The notes under the pieces: generated by a model
The model's input: the letters and a program-made list of their open reading frames with translations, nothing else
Database searches by the model: none
What the model was told of the DNA's origin: nothing
Translations under genes and position numbers: made by a program
Shown here: in pieces, positions 1 to 5,134 of the stretch
Position numbering within the stretch: position 1 is the stretch's first letter
How the letters are laid out: every line of letters begins with the position of its first letter
Source: Treponema sp.
GTDB taxonomy: Bacteria; Spirochaetota; Spirochaetia; Treponematales; Breznakiellaceae
Length of the DNA stretch: 5,193 nt
NCBI GenBank assembly: GCA_009786625.1
Contig: WQRT01000094.1
Location: 5,297-10,489 of the forward strand
Direction: 5' to 3'

Positions 1-335
1 TAAAAGTTTATTATATAGGTCTTAAAGATCATCCTGATTATGAAATTTCCTGCCGTCAGGCAAGCGGCTTCGGCGGGATGCTCTCTTTTACCGTAGACAG
101 CGAAGAAACCGCGAAAAAGATTCTGGAAAATGTAAAGATTATCAAATACGCCGAAAGCCTCGGCGGCACAGAAAGTCTTATTACCTATCCCATATTGCAG
201 ACCCATGCCGATGTTCCTCAGAACGAAAGGGAAGCGCGCGGCATAGACGGCCGTTTACTGCGCCTGTCTGTCGGTCTTGAATCTGCGCAGGATATAATTG
301 ATGATCTTAAACAGGCGGTTGAGAGCGTTAAATGA
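1..335 (+). CDS. Trans-sulfuration family PLP enzyme, C-terminal part (cystathionine gamma-synthase-like)
   Basis: The 5' end is cut by the window edge. The open frame enters at base 3 and gives 110 residues, with the stop at 333-335; the ATG at 78 is internal, because family-like sequence (KVYYIGLKDHPDY) continues upstream of it. What remains is the C-terminal domain of the Cys/Met metabolism PLP-enzyme family: FGGMLSF, then SLGGTESLITYP, THADVP and LLRLSVGLE. In the family the Ser of SLGG and the Arg of LLRLSVG help hold the substrate carboxylate. The PLP lysine lies upstream, outside the window. The SLGGTESLITYP...QTHADVP...GRLLRLSVG pattern is closest, from memory, to Bacillus MetI-type cystathionine gamma-synthase/O-acetylhomoserine thiolyase; a cystathionine gamma-lyase cannot be excluded. 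The stop overlaps the next start as ATGA (332-335), so the two are probably translationally coupled. The pairing with a beta-lyase parallels Bacillus metI-metC and favours the synthase reading. Family is secure; exact reaction is inferred. Confidence 0.85.
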   Translation, partial: KVYYIGLKDHPDYEISCRQASGFGGMLSFTVDSEETAKKILENVKIIKYAESLGGTESLITYPILQTHADVPQNEREARGIDGRLLRLSVGLESAQDIIDDLKQAVESVK

Positions 336-1492
336 AATTTAATTTTGACGCTGTTATAGACAGAAAAAATACATACAGCATTAAATTCGATCCTGCGTCG
401 CGGGGAATGCCGGAAGACGCGCTTCCTATGTGGGTAGCCGATATGGATTTCGCGGCTCCTGTGTGCGTACAGGAGGCGCTTGTTTCACGAGCACGGCACG
501 GGATTTTCGGTTACAGTGAACCCGGCGCGGCGTATTATTCCGCCGTCCGCGAATGGTTTAAAAACCGTTTTAACTGGGAAGTTCAAAAAGACTGGCTTAT
601 CATGACGCCGGGGGTTGTCAACGCCTTGTACCTTGCTGTACGCGCTTTTACCGAACCCGGTGACGCTGTTCTTATTCAGCAGCCTGTGTACTATCCTTTT
701 AGTTCCGCGGCGTTAAAAACCGGGCGTACGCCGCTTGTTAATGAACTGCTTTACAGCGGAGGCCGCTACACAATCGACTTTGATGATTTTGAAAATAAAA
801 TAAAAAACGCGAAACTTTTTATTTTATGCAATCCGCATAATCCCGCGGGCAGAGTATGGACGCGCGATGAACTTGTTCGAATGGGAGAATTATGCCTGCG
901 TTACGGCGTAACTGTAATCTCGGATGAAATTCATCAGGATATTATATTTTCACCTAACAAACATCTTGTGTTCGCGGGTCTTGATGAACGTTTCGCGGAC
1001 ATTACAATTACTTGTACCGCTCCGTCAAAAACATTTAATCTCGCGGGGTTAAATCACGCGAATATTTTTATATCCAGCGAAAAGCTTCGCAGTTCTTTTA
1101 AACGTGAATATAATATCTGCGGTTTGAGCCAGTCCAATATTATGGGGCTTATCGCCTGCGAAGCGGCGTACTCAGGCGGAGGCGGATGGCTTGATGAACT
1201 GATTTGTTATATTGCAGATAACATTTCAATGTTGGATAATTTTTTAAAAACCAATGTCCCAGAAATTAAACTTGTAAAACCCGAGGGAACATATTTAGCG
1301 TGGCTTGATTGCCGCGGGCTTGGTCTGTCATCGGAGGAGCTTAACGCGGCAATCATCAAAAAAACAAAATTGTGGTTTAACGACGGAACCATGTTCGGAA
1401 AGGGGGGAAGCGGATTTCAACGGATGAACACCGCCTGCCCGCGTTCTGTTTTACAAAAAGCGCTCACGGCGTTATCCGCAATAAAAAGCTAG
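332..1492 (+). CDS. patB: MalY/PatB-type cystathionine beta-lyase / cysteine desulfhydrase
   Basis: A complete 386-residue fold-type I PLP enzyme of the class-II aminotransferase-like MalY/PatB subfamily, the usual length for the group. Visible marks: the N-terminal LPMWVADMDF (31-40), GYSEP (60-64), QPVYYPF (117-123, aromatic residues around the cofactor), CNPHNPAGR (166-174, with N170 expected to contact PLP), SDEIHQD (197-203, D198 facing the pyridine nitrogen), the Schiff-base lysine K233 in APSKTFNLAGL, and R364 in FQRMNTACPR, expected to bind the substrate carboxylate. Family members split cystathionine to homocysteine, pyruvate and ammonia, and many also release H2S from cysteine; Treponema denticola cystalysin belongs here. 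It is cytoplasmic, with no signal peptide or membrane segment. The ATG overlaps the preceding stop by 4 bp with only a weak GAGAG (321-325) upstream, so expression probably depends on coupling. Next to a cystathionine gamma-synthase-like gene, a beta-lyase role in methionine synthesis is likely; substrate preference is inferred. Confidence 0.9.
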   Translation: MKFNFDAVIDRKNTYSIKFDPASRGMPEDALPMWVADMDFAAPVCVQEALVSRARHGIFGYSEPGAAYYSAVREWFKNRFNWEVQKDWLIMTPGVVNALYLAVRAFTEPGDAVLIQQPVYYPFSSAALKTGRTPLVNELLYSGGRYTIDFDDFENKIKNAKLFILCNPHNPAGRVWTRDELVRMGELCLRYGVTVISDEIHQDIIFSPNKHLVFAGLDERFADITITCTAPSKTFNLAGLNHANIFISSEKLRSSFKREYNICGLSQSNIMGLIACEAAYSGGGGWLDELICYIADNISMLDNFLKTNVPEIKLVKPEGTYLAWLDCRGLGLSSEELNAAIIKKTKLWFNDGTMFGKGGSGFQRMNTACPRSVLQKALTALSAIKS

Positions 1493-1572
1493 AATATTTT
1501 AAAAAGGTGAACCAATAAAAGTACCGGCAAATGGCAGATACGTTCTGCGCAAATGCCTCTTGATTTTGCTTT
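1493..1572. other. Convergent intergenic gap with a weak hairpin
   Basis: This 80-bp gap separates the converging ends of the beta-lyase gene and metY. It holds a small imperfect inverted repeat: GGCA (1526-1529) with TGCC (1554-1557) around GCAGA (1534-1538) with TCTGC (1544-1548), loop TACGT. The same stretch contains a direct repeat GCAAATG (1527-1533 and 1549-1555). It could act as a two-way terminator for the converging units. However, the stem is interrupted by an internal loop, and the nearest T-rich runs on either strand are not placed immediately after it. No gene is called here; a shine-dalgarno-like AAGGTGA followed by a non-standard ATA frame is discussed under findings. Confidence 0.3.
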
Positions 1573-2856
1573 CTATTTTACTGCCTCGAAACCCTGTTTA
1601 AGATCAGCGATTATATCGTCGATATGTTCTGTTCCGATTGAAAGACGGATTGTATTCGGCTTTATTCCGCCTTCAAGCAGTTCCTTTTCGCTCATCTGCG
1701 AATGAGTGGTGCTGGCCGGGTGAATAACAAGCGATTTAACATCCGCGACATTGGCGAGAAGCGAAAAAAGTTTTAACTCTTCCGTGAATTTCTTGGCTTT
1801 ATCCGCGTCACCTTTTATCTGGAATGTGAAAATTGATCCAACGCCGTTCGGGAAATACCTTTTATACAATTTATTATCCCTGTGTTCAGCTAACGACGGG
1901 TGATTCACTTTTTCCACCTGCGGATGATTTTTAAGGTAATCTACTACCTTAAGCGCGTTAAACACATGGCGCTCAACGCGAAGCGATAATGTTTCAATGC
2001 CCTGCAAAAGCAAAAACGCGTTAAACGGCGACAGAGCTGAACCGGTGTCGCGTAACAGAGTAGTACGCGCTTTAATAATGTACGCGAGGTTTCCCGCGAC
2101 GGCTGTAAATACCGCGCCGTGGTAACTTGGATTTGGTTTTGATAGTCCCGGGAATTTATCATTCTGCGCCCAGTTAAATTTTCCGCTGTCTACGATTACG
2201 CCGCCGATTGTCGTGCCGTGGCCTCCGATGAATTTGGTCGCCGAATGAATTACAACATCCGCGCCGTACTCAATTGGGTTCAACGCGTACGGAGTGGCGA
2301 ATGTATTATCTACAATTAGGGGAATGCCGTTTTTATGCGCTATGGCGGCGACCGCTTCAATGTCTATTATTGTCGAATTGGGATTGCCGAGCGTTTCAAA
2401 GAACAGCGCCTTTGTGTTAGGTTTTACCGCTTTTTCAAAATTAGCCGGATCGCTTCCATCGATAAATGTTGTCTCTATACCCATGTCTTTGAACGTGTTC
2501 GCGAACAGATTGTAAGTGCCGCCGTAGATTTGATTGTCAGATATGATATGATCTCCTGCCCTTGTGATGTTCTGAACCGCGTATGTTGTGGCGGCGGCTC
2601 CCGATGCAAGCGCAAGCGCGGCAACGCCTTTTTCAAGAGCGGCGATCCGCTTCTCGAATACATCCCATGTCGGGTTCATGATTCTTGTGTAGATATTCCC
2701 GGCCTCTGTCAGAGCGAAACGATCCGCAGCGGATTTGGAATTTGGAAAGACATAAGATGTTGTCTGATATATCGGTACAGCCCTCGCGTCTGTCGCCGGA
2801 TCGGGGTTTTCCTGTCCCGCGTGAACTTGAATTGTCTCAAATTTAAAATTAGACAT
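1573..2856 (-). CDS. metY: O-acetylhomoserine sulfhydrylase (O-acetylhomoserine aminocarboxypropyltransferase)
   Basis: A complete 427-residue enzyme of the Cys/Met metabolism PLP family. MetY-type proteins are typically about 420-430 residues, longer than the roughly 380 of cystathionine synthases and lyases. It is predicted to join O-acetylhomoserine and sulfide to give homocysteine and acetate in the cytoplasm. Visible marks: FETIQVHAGQ at the N terminus (6-15), YTRIMNPT (56-63, Y56 and R58 expected to reach the PLP phosphate of the neighbouring subunit), Y111 in QIYGGTY (stacking on the cofactor), VDNTFATP (182-189, D183 to the pyridine nitrogen), SATKFIGGHG (205-214, Schiff-base K208), the MetY-typical insert with FPGLSKPNPSYHG (235-247), and NTIRLSIGTE (401-410, R404 for the substrate carboxylate). 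The start is fixed by an AGAGGA ribosome site 4 nt upstream. It lies 71 bp after tyrA on the same strand but has its own strong promoter. The leader is only about 25 nt, so no SAM riboswitch or T-box fits there. Confidence 0.95.
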   Translation of the reverse strand: MSNFKFETIQVHAGQENPDPATDARAVPIYQTTSYVFPNSKSAADRFALTEAGNIYTRIMNPTWDVFEKRIAALEKGVAALALASGAAATTYAVQNITRAGDHIISDNQIYGGTYNLFANTFKDMGIETTFIDGSDPANFEKAVKPNTKALFFETLGNPNSTIIDIEAVAAIAHKNGIPLIVDNTFATPYALNPIEYGADVVIHSATKFIGGHGTTIGGVIVDSGKFNWAQNDKFPGLSKPNPSYHGAVFTAVAGNLAYIIKARTTLLRDTGSALSPFNAFLLLQGIETLSLRVERHVFNALKVVDYLKNHPQVEKVNHPSLAEHRDNKLYKRYFPNGVGSIFTFQIKGDADKAKKFTEELKLFSLLANVADVKSLVIHPASTTHSQMSEKELLEGGIKPNTIRLSIGTEHIDDIIADLKQGFEAVK

Positions 2857-2860
2857 ATTA

Positions 2861-2866
2861 TCCTCT
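2861..2866 (-). promoter_or_regulatory. Ribosome binding site of metY
   Basis: On the minus strand this reads AGAGGA, ending 4 nt before the ATG at 2856-2854. The spacing is slightly short but usable, and it supports the chosen start. Confidence 0.7.
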
Positions 2867-2887
2867 TTACATAGTATGTTGATAAGC

Positions 2888-2916
2888 AGAATAGTTAGTT
2901 AATTTTATCTTGTCAA
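2888..2916 (-). promoter_or_regulatory. Sigma-70-type promoter of metY
   Basis: On the minus strand a perfect -35 box TTGACA (2916-2911) is followed by exactly 17 bp and then TATTCT (2893-2888), four of six matches to the -10 consensus. Transcription should begin near 2881, giving a leader of about 25 nt to the metY ATG. The promoter sits between the tyrA stop and metY, so metY can be expressed independently of the aromatic operon. Confidence 0.7.
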
Positions 2917-2927
2917 TAGGTATAAAT

Positions 2928-3851
2928 TTATTTATTACTCATCGCGGTACGGCGGTCCCTTACAAGCGTAAGTCTTTTTTCCAGCGCTTCAGTGTTATCG
3001 CCGCTAATCAGCGTTTTTAAATCGTCAAGACTTTTTTCAAATTGATCGATACGCGCAAGAAGCGCGGCGCGGTTTTCAGTGAAAAGCTCCGTCCACATCG
3101 GAGCGTTTAACATGGCGATCCGCGTAAGGTCTTCAAAACTGCCGCCGCCGAAACGGGTAATTTCCATGTCGTTTTCGCAGTCGATTAACGCGGCGGCTAT
3201 CACATGGCAGAGCTGGCTTGTGAACGCGATTTTACGATCATGTTCCTGCGGAGTTACCTCTGTAACGCGGGAAAAACCCATTTTGCGGATTAGCTTTTGC
3301 AGGAGTTCCATATTCTCAGGTTTGTTACACGAAATGGGCGTAAGTATATAATTTTTTAGATTGAAATTACAAAGATCGGAATTTTTAAAGCCGCCTTTTT
3401 CCGCGCCTGCCATCGGATGCCCCGGTATAAAATCAATGCCGCCGTCCATGAATGTAGACGCAGATACGGACGATGACGCGGCGTTCTTTCTGTACGCGCA
3501 GAATTTTTCGGCCGCCGCCGCGATGCTCTCCTTGGTTCCGGCGATATCGGTAATAAGGCAGCCGTTTTTAAATGAATCCTTCCATTGATCAAGAAAACGA
3601 AGTATCGACGAAGGGTTCAGGCACAGAAACACAATGTCACATAACGCAAGCATCTCCCCTGCGCCGCCGGTGTCATAACCTCTGCCGATTAGCTCTGTCT
3701 TAAAAGCCGCGTTCAGTGTTTCGCTGTCTTTATCGCAGGCAAGAAGCCGCTCCTGCGTAACGCCGCATTGCGTCCTGAGCGCTTTTGCAATAGCGCCGCC
3801 CATCAAACCAAGCCCGGTAATGCCGATAGTGCAGTCTTCAATATTTCTCAT
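2928..3851 (-). CDS. tyrA: Prephenate dehydrogenase (NAD-type, no ACT domain)
   Basis: A complete 307-residue protein of the TyrA family, predicted to oxidise and decarboxylate prephenate to 4-hydroxyphenylpyruvate, the step before the tyrosine transaminase. The Rossmann motif GLGLMGG (13-19) is followed by an acidic residue, D40 in LLACDKD, which usually means NAD rather than NADP. Then come TDIAGTK (101-107), the conserved GHPMAGAEKGG (144-154, H145), SQLCHVIAAAL (212-222, H216 in the position of the TSQLPH family motif) and FGGGSFEDLTRIA (234-246, R244 probably a substrate contact). A Ser-rich stretch (about 122-133) before GHPMAG looks longer than in typical relatives. The protein ends about where the dehydrogenase helical domain should end, so there is no C-terminal ACT domain and no chorismate mutase fusion. 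It starts 8 bp after aroF. There is little Shine-Dalgarno sequence near the ATG (only ACAAG; a GGGAAAA lies too far back), so translation is probably coupled to aroF. Arogenate use is not excluded. Confidence 0.92.
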   Translation of the reverse strand: MRNIEDCTIGITGLGLMGGAIAKALRTQCGVTQERLLACDKDSETLNAAFKTELIGRGYDTGGAGEMLALCDIVFLCLNPSSILRFLDQWKDSFKNGCLITDIAGTKESIAAAAEKFCAYRKNAASSSVSASTFMDGGIDFIPGHPMAGAEKGGFKNSDLCNFNLKNYILTPISCNKPENMELLQKLIRKMGFSRVTEVTPQEHDRKIAFTSQLCHVIAAALIDCENDMEITRFGGGSFEDLTRIAMLNAPMWTELFTENRAALLARIDQFEKSLDDLKTLISGDNTEALEKRLTLVRDRRTAMSNK

Positions 3852-3859
3852 AAAACTTG

Positions 3860-4882
3860 TTATATCGTTTTCCCTTCTATCTCCGCGTATTTTCGGAGAA
3901 CACCCATCAGGTTTTCAAACTTTTCAGGCGTTAACGACTGCTCGCCGTCGCAGAGTGCGTGTTCGGGGTCATTGTGAACTTCGACGATGATGCCGTCGGC
4001 TCCCGAGGCGATGGCGGCTTTTGACATGGCGGGAACCATCCATGAAAGGCCTGTAGCGTGGCTTGGATCGACAATGACGGGAAGATGTGTTTTTTTCTTA
4101 AGCGCGGGAACAATCGCGAGATCAAGAATGTTACGCGTAAAGTTGTCAAAGCCGCGGATGCCGCGTTCGCATAACACAATCCGGCTGTTTCCGCCCGCCA
4201 TGACATATTCGGCTGCCATTAATAATTCTGTCATTGTGGAAGCCATTCCGCGTTTTAACAGGATTGGTTTTTTACTGCGCCCGAGTTCTTTTAACAAATT
4301 GAAATTCTGCATATTCCGCGCGCCTACCTGGATCATGTCGACATCTTCAAATAATTCAAGCTGGCTTATTTCCATCAACTCTGTGACAATCGGCAGGCCT
4401 GTCGCTTTTTTCGCTTCGACAAGAAGATCGATGCCCTCGCAGCCCATGCCTTGAAAACTGTAGGGGCTTGTTCTCGGCTTAAAAGCGCCGCCGCGTAGAA
4501 ACGCCGCGCCGGATTTTTTAACAGCCTCGGCGACAGAGACAAGCTGTTCCCGGCTTTCCACCGAACACGGCCCTGCGATTACCGCAAATGAGCCGCCGCC
4601 GACCTTCGCGGTTTTATCTCCGCTTTTAAATTCCAGCACTGTATCCATCGGGTGAAACGCGCGGTTTGCGCGTTTGTAGGGTTCCTGCACGCGGATAACT
4701 CTTTCCACCAGATGATTTGCCCTTAGCGCTTCATCGTTAATCACAGTGGTATCGCCGACAAGTCCAAGAACGATTTGAGAGGCGCCCTGAGATGAGTCGA
4801 CTTTTACGCCTAGATTTTCAAGGTCGGAAGTCAGTTTAATTATATCTTCCCTGCTGACACCGGGTTTTAACGCAATAATCAT
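3860..4882 (-). CDS. aroF: 3-deoxy-7-phosphoheptulonate (DAHP) synthase with N-terminal regulatory domain
   Basis: A complete 340-residue type I-beta DAHP synthase, which condenses phosphoenolpyruvate and erythrose 4-phosphate in the first step of aromatic biosynthesis. Residues 1 to about 70 (beginning MIIALKPGVS) form the ferredoxin-like domain known from Thermotoga maritima, which senses aromatic amino acids there. A (beta/alpha)8 catalytic barrel follows from about 95. Substrate and metal motifs are all present: AGPCSVE (103-109, metal ligand C106), RGGAFKPRTSPYSFQG (130-145), LLKRGM (208-213), CERGIRGF (238-245), DPSHATG (272-278, metal ligand H275) and EVHNDPEHALCDGEQSL (301-317, metal ligands E301 and D312). 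The spacing of C, H, E and D matches the Thermotoga enzyme closely as I recall it. The start is fixed by AGGAGA 5 nt upstream. It leads the aroF-tyrA pair, so feedback by tyrosine or phenylalanine through the N-terminal domain is expected from family knowledge but not shown. Confidence 0.95.
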   Translation of the reverse strand: MIIALKPGVSREDIIKLTSDLENLGVKVDSSQGASQIVLGLVGDTTVINDEALRANHLVERVIRVQEPYKRANRAFHPMDTVLEFKSGDKTAKVGGGSFAVIAGPCSVESREQLVSVAEAVKKSGAAFLRGGAFKPRTSPYSFQGMGCEGIDLLVEAKKATGLPIVTELMEISQLELFEDVDMIQVGARNMQNFNLLKELGRSKKPILLKRGMASTMTELLMAAEYVMAGGNSRIVLCERGIRGFDNFTRNILDLAIVPALKKKTHLPVIVDPSHATGLSWMVPAMSKAAIASGADGIIVEVHNDPEHALCDGEQSLTPEKFENLMGVLRKYAEIEGKTI

Positions 4883-4887
4883 CGTTG

Positions 4888-4893
4888 TCTCCT
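4888..4893 (-). promoter_or_regulatory. Ribosome binding site of aroF
   Basis: The minus strand reads AGGAGA, ending 5 nt before the ATG at 4882-4880. This is a strong Shine-Dalgarno at near-ideal spacing, unlike the weak site of the downstream tyrA. Confidence 0.8.
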
Positions 4894-4924
4894 GATTTTT
4901 TTATTAGAGTTATCTTGCAAGTCC

Positions 4925-4953
4925 ATTATATCAAAATAAGGCTTTGGTAACAA
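4925..4953 (-). promoter_or_regulatory. Sigma-70-type promoter of aroF-tyrA (extended -10)
   Basis: On the minus strand there is a perfect -10 box TATAAT (4930-4925) preceded by TGA, which provides the TGN extended -10 element. A -35 box TTGTTA (4953-4948, four of six matches) lies 17 bp upstream. Transcription should start near 4918, leaving a leader of about 36 nt. That is too short for a trp-type leader-peptide attenuator, so control is more likely by an operator upstream or by allostery of the enzyme. Confidence 0.7.
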
Positions 4954-4958
4954 TCAGT

Positions 4959-4972
4959 GCGGTAATAACCGC
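4959..4972. promoter_or_regulatory. Inverted repeat between divergent promoters (possible operator)
   Basis: GCGGT (4959-4963) and ACCGC (4968-4972) form a 5-bp inverted repeat around AATA. It begins 5 bp upstream of the aroF -35 box and directly abuts the -35 box of the rightward promoter. A related GGTAACAA (4946-4953) overlaps the aroF -35 box, 15 bp away from the GGTAATAA (4961-4968) in the palindrome. This placement is what one would expect of a regulator acting on both promoters. It matches no operator I can name, and a short palindrome may be chance. Confidence 0.4.
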
Positions 4973-4999
4973 TTGACTATTTTTTTTATTTCGTATACT
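4973..4999 (+). promoter_or_regulatory. Sigma-70-type promoter of the rightward leader RNA and EAL-like gene
   Basis: TTGACT (4973-4978, five of six -35 matches) and TATACT (4994-4999, five of six -10 matches) are separated by 15 bp of T-rich sequence, shorter than the ideal 17. Transcription would start near 5006, just ahead of the structured leader that begins at 5013. The short spacer makes this a moderate call; a weaker box TACTAA (4996-5001) would give 17 bp. Confidence 0.5.
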
Positions 5000-5005
5000 A
5001 ATGAA

Positions 5006-5118
5006 AAAGAACAAAGGCGTTTATCAAATAGCATGGAACATGACCTCGTTTTTTTGGTCAGATTATCTGCGTGTTTTTAACCTGCGGATTTCCCTGTTAT
5101 GCGGTAAACGCCTTTTTT
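5006..5118 (+). ncRNA. Structured leader RNA, riboswitch- or attenuator-like, unrecognised class
   Basis: The predicted transcript folds almost completely into a three-way junction. The closing helix P1 pairs 5013-5025 with 5103-5115, 13 bp with one G-U; its outer 11 bp (AAAGGCGTTTA with TAAACGCCTTT) are perfect. After a five-base bulge on the 5' side (5026-5030), pairing continues as GCAT (5031-5034) with ATGC (5099-5102), a GG bulge (5035-5036), and AACA (5037-5040) with TGTT (5095-5098). P2 pairs TGACC (5041-5045) with GGTCA (5056-5060). P3 pairs ATCTGCG (5065-5071) with TGCGGAT (5083-5089), two G-U pairs. TTTTTT (5113-5118) follows the last GC pairs of P1, so the fold resembles an intrinsic terminator with an elaborate, aptamer-like loop. 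I do not see the conserved cores of the c-di-GMP-I, c-di-GMP-II, purine, TPP, glycine or SAM riboswitches. It could be a cis-regulator of the downstream gene or a free-standing small RNA of about 110 nt. The structure is deduced by eye from one sequence, without covariation. Confidence 0.55.
5103..5118 (+). terminator. Possible intrinsic terminator made by the 3' side of the leader's closing helix
   Basis: The 3' strand of P1 ends in CGCC followed by six T, with matching AAAGGCG on the 5' strand at 5013-5019, the A-tract/GC-stem/T-tract pattern of intrinsic terminators. The loop is unusual, about 77 nt of structured RNA instead of a few bases. The T-run ends 16 bases before the ATG, and the ribosome site at 5125 lies outside the helix, so control would be by termination rather than by masking of the ribosome site. 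Confidence 0.4.
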
Positions 5119-5124
5119 GGTTTT

Positions 5125-5128
5125 GGAG
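5125..5128 (+). promoter_or_regulatory. Ribosome binding site of the EAL-like gene
   Basis: GGAG ends 6 nt before the ATG at 5135. It decides the start: the in-frame TTGs just upstream lie in or before this site, and a stop (5105-5107) closes the frame above them. Confidence 0.65.
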
Positions 5129-5134
5129 ACGAAG

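Noticed and set aside
2335..2874. A 179-codon plus-strand open frame opposite metY.
   Set aside because: It is an antisense shadow of metY, has no recognisable domains and is Cys/Arg-rich; every conserved MetY motif is on the other strand.
2857..2927. A SAM riboswitch or T-box upstream of metY.
   Set aside because: The promoter at 2888-2916 leaves a leader of only about 25 nt, too short for either, and no S-box core is visible.
2922..2931. Perfect palindrome ATAAATTTAT overlapping the tyrA stop as a terminator or operator.
   Set aside because: It is all A/T, short, and has no GC stem or T-run; A/T-rich DNA produces such palindromes easily.
3987..4454. A 155-codon plus-strand open frame opposite aroF.
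   Set aside because: It is an antisense shadow of the highly conserved DAHP synthase motifs and has no plausible ribosome site or family resemblance.
4959..4999. Intrinsic terminator formed by the palindrome GCGGTAATAACCGC and the T-run beginning near 4980.
   Set aside because: The stem is only 5 bp and the T-run begins about 7 bases after it; the T-rich stretch is better explained as the spacer of the rightward promoter.
5013..5115. Known c-di-GMP riboswitch (GEMM-I or class II) in the leader.
   Set aside because: A three-way junction is present, but the conserved core sequences I know for these classes, such as the GEMM-I CACGCACAGGGCAAACC segment, are absent.
5013..5115. Hammerhead-type ribozyme, suggested by the three-way junction.
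   Set aside because: The required CUGAUGA and GAAA core segments are not found at the junction.
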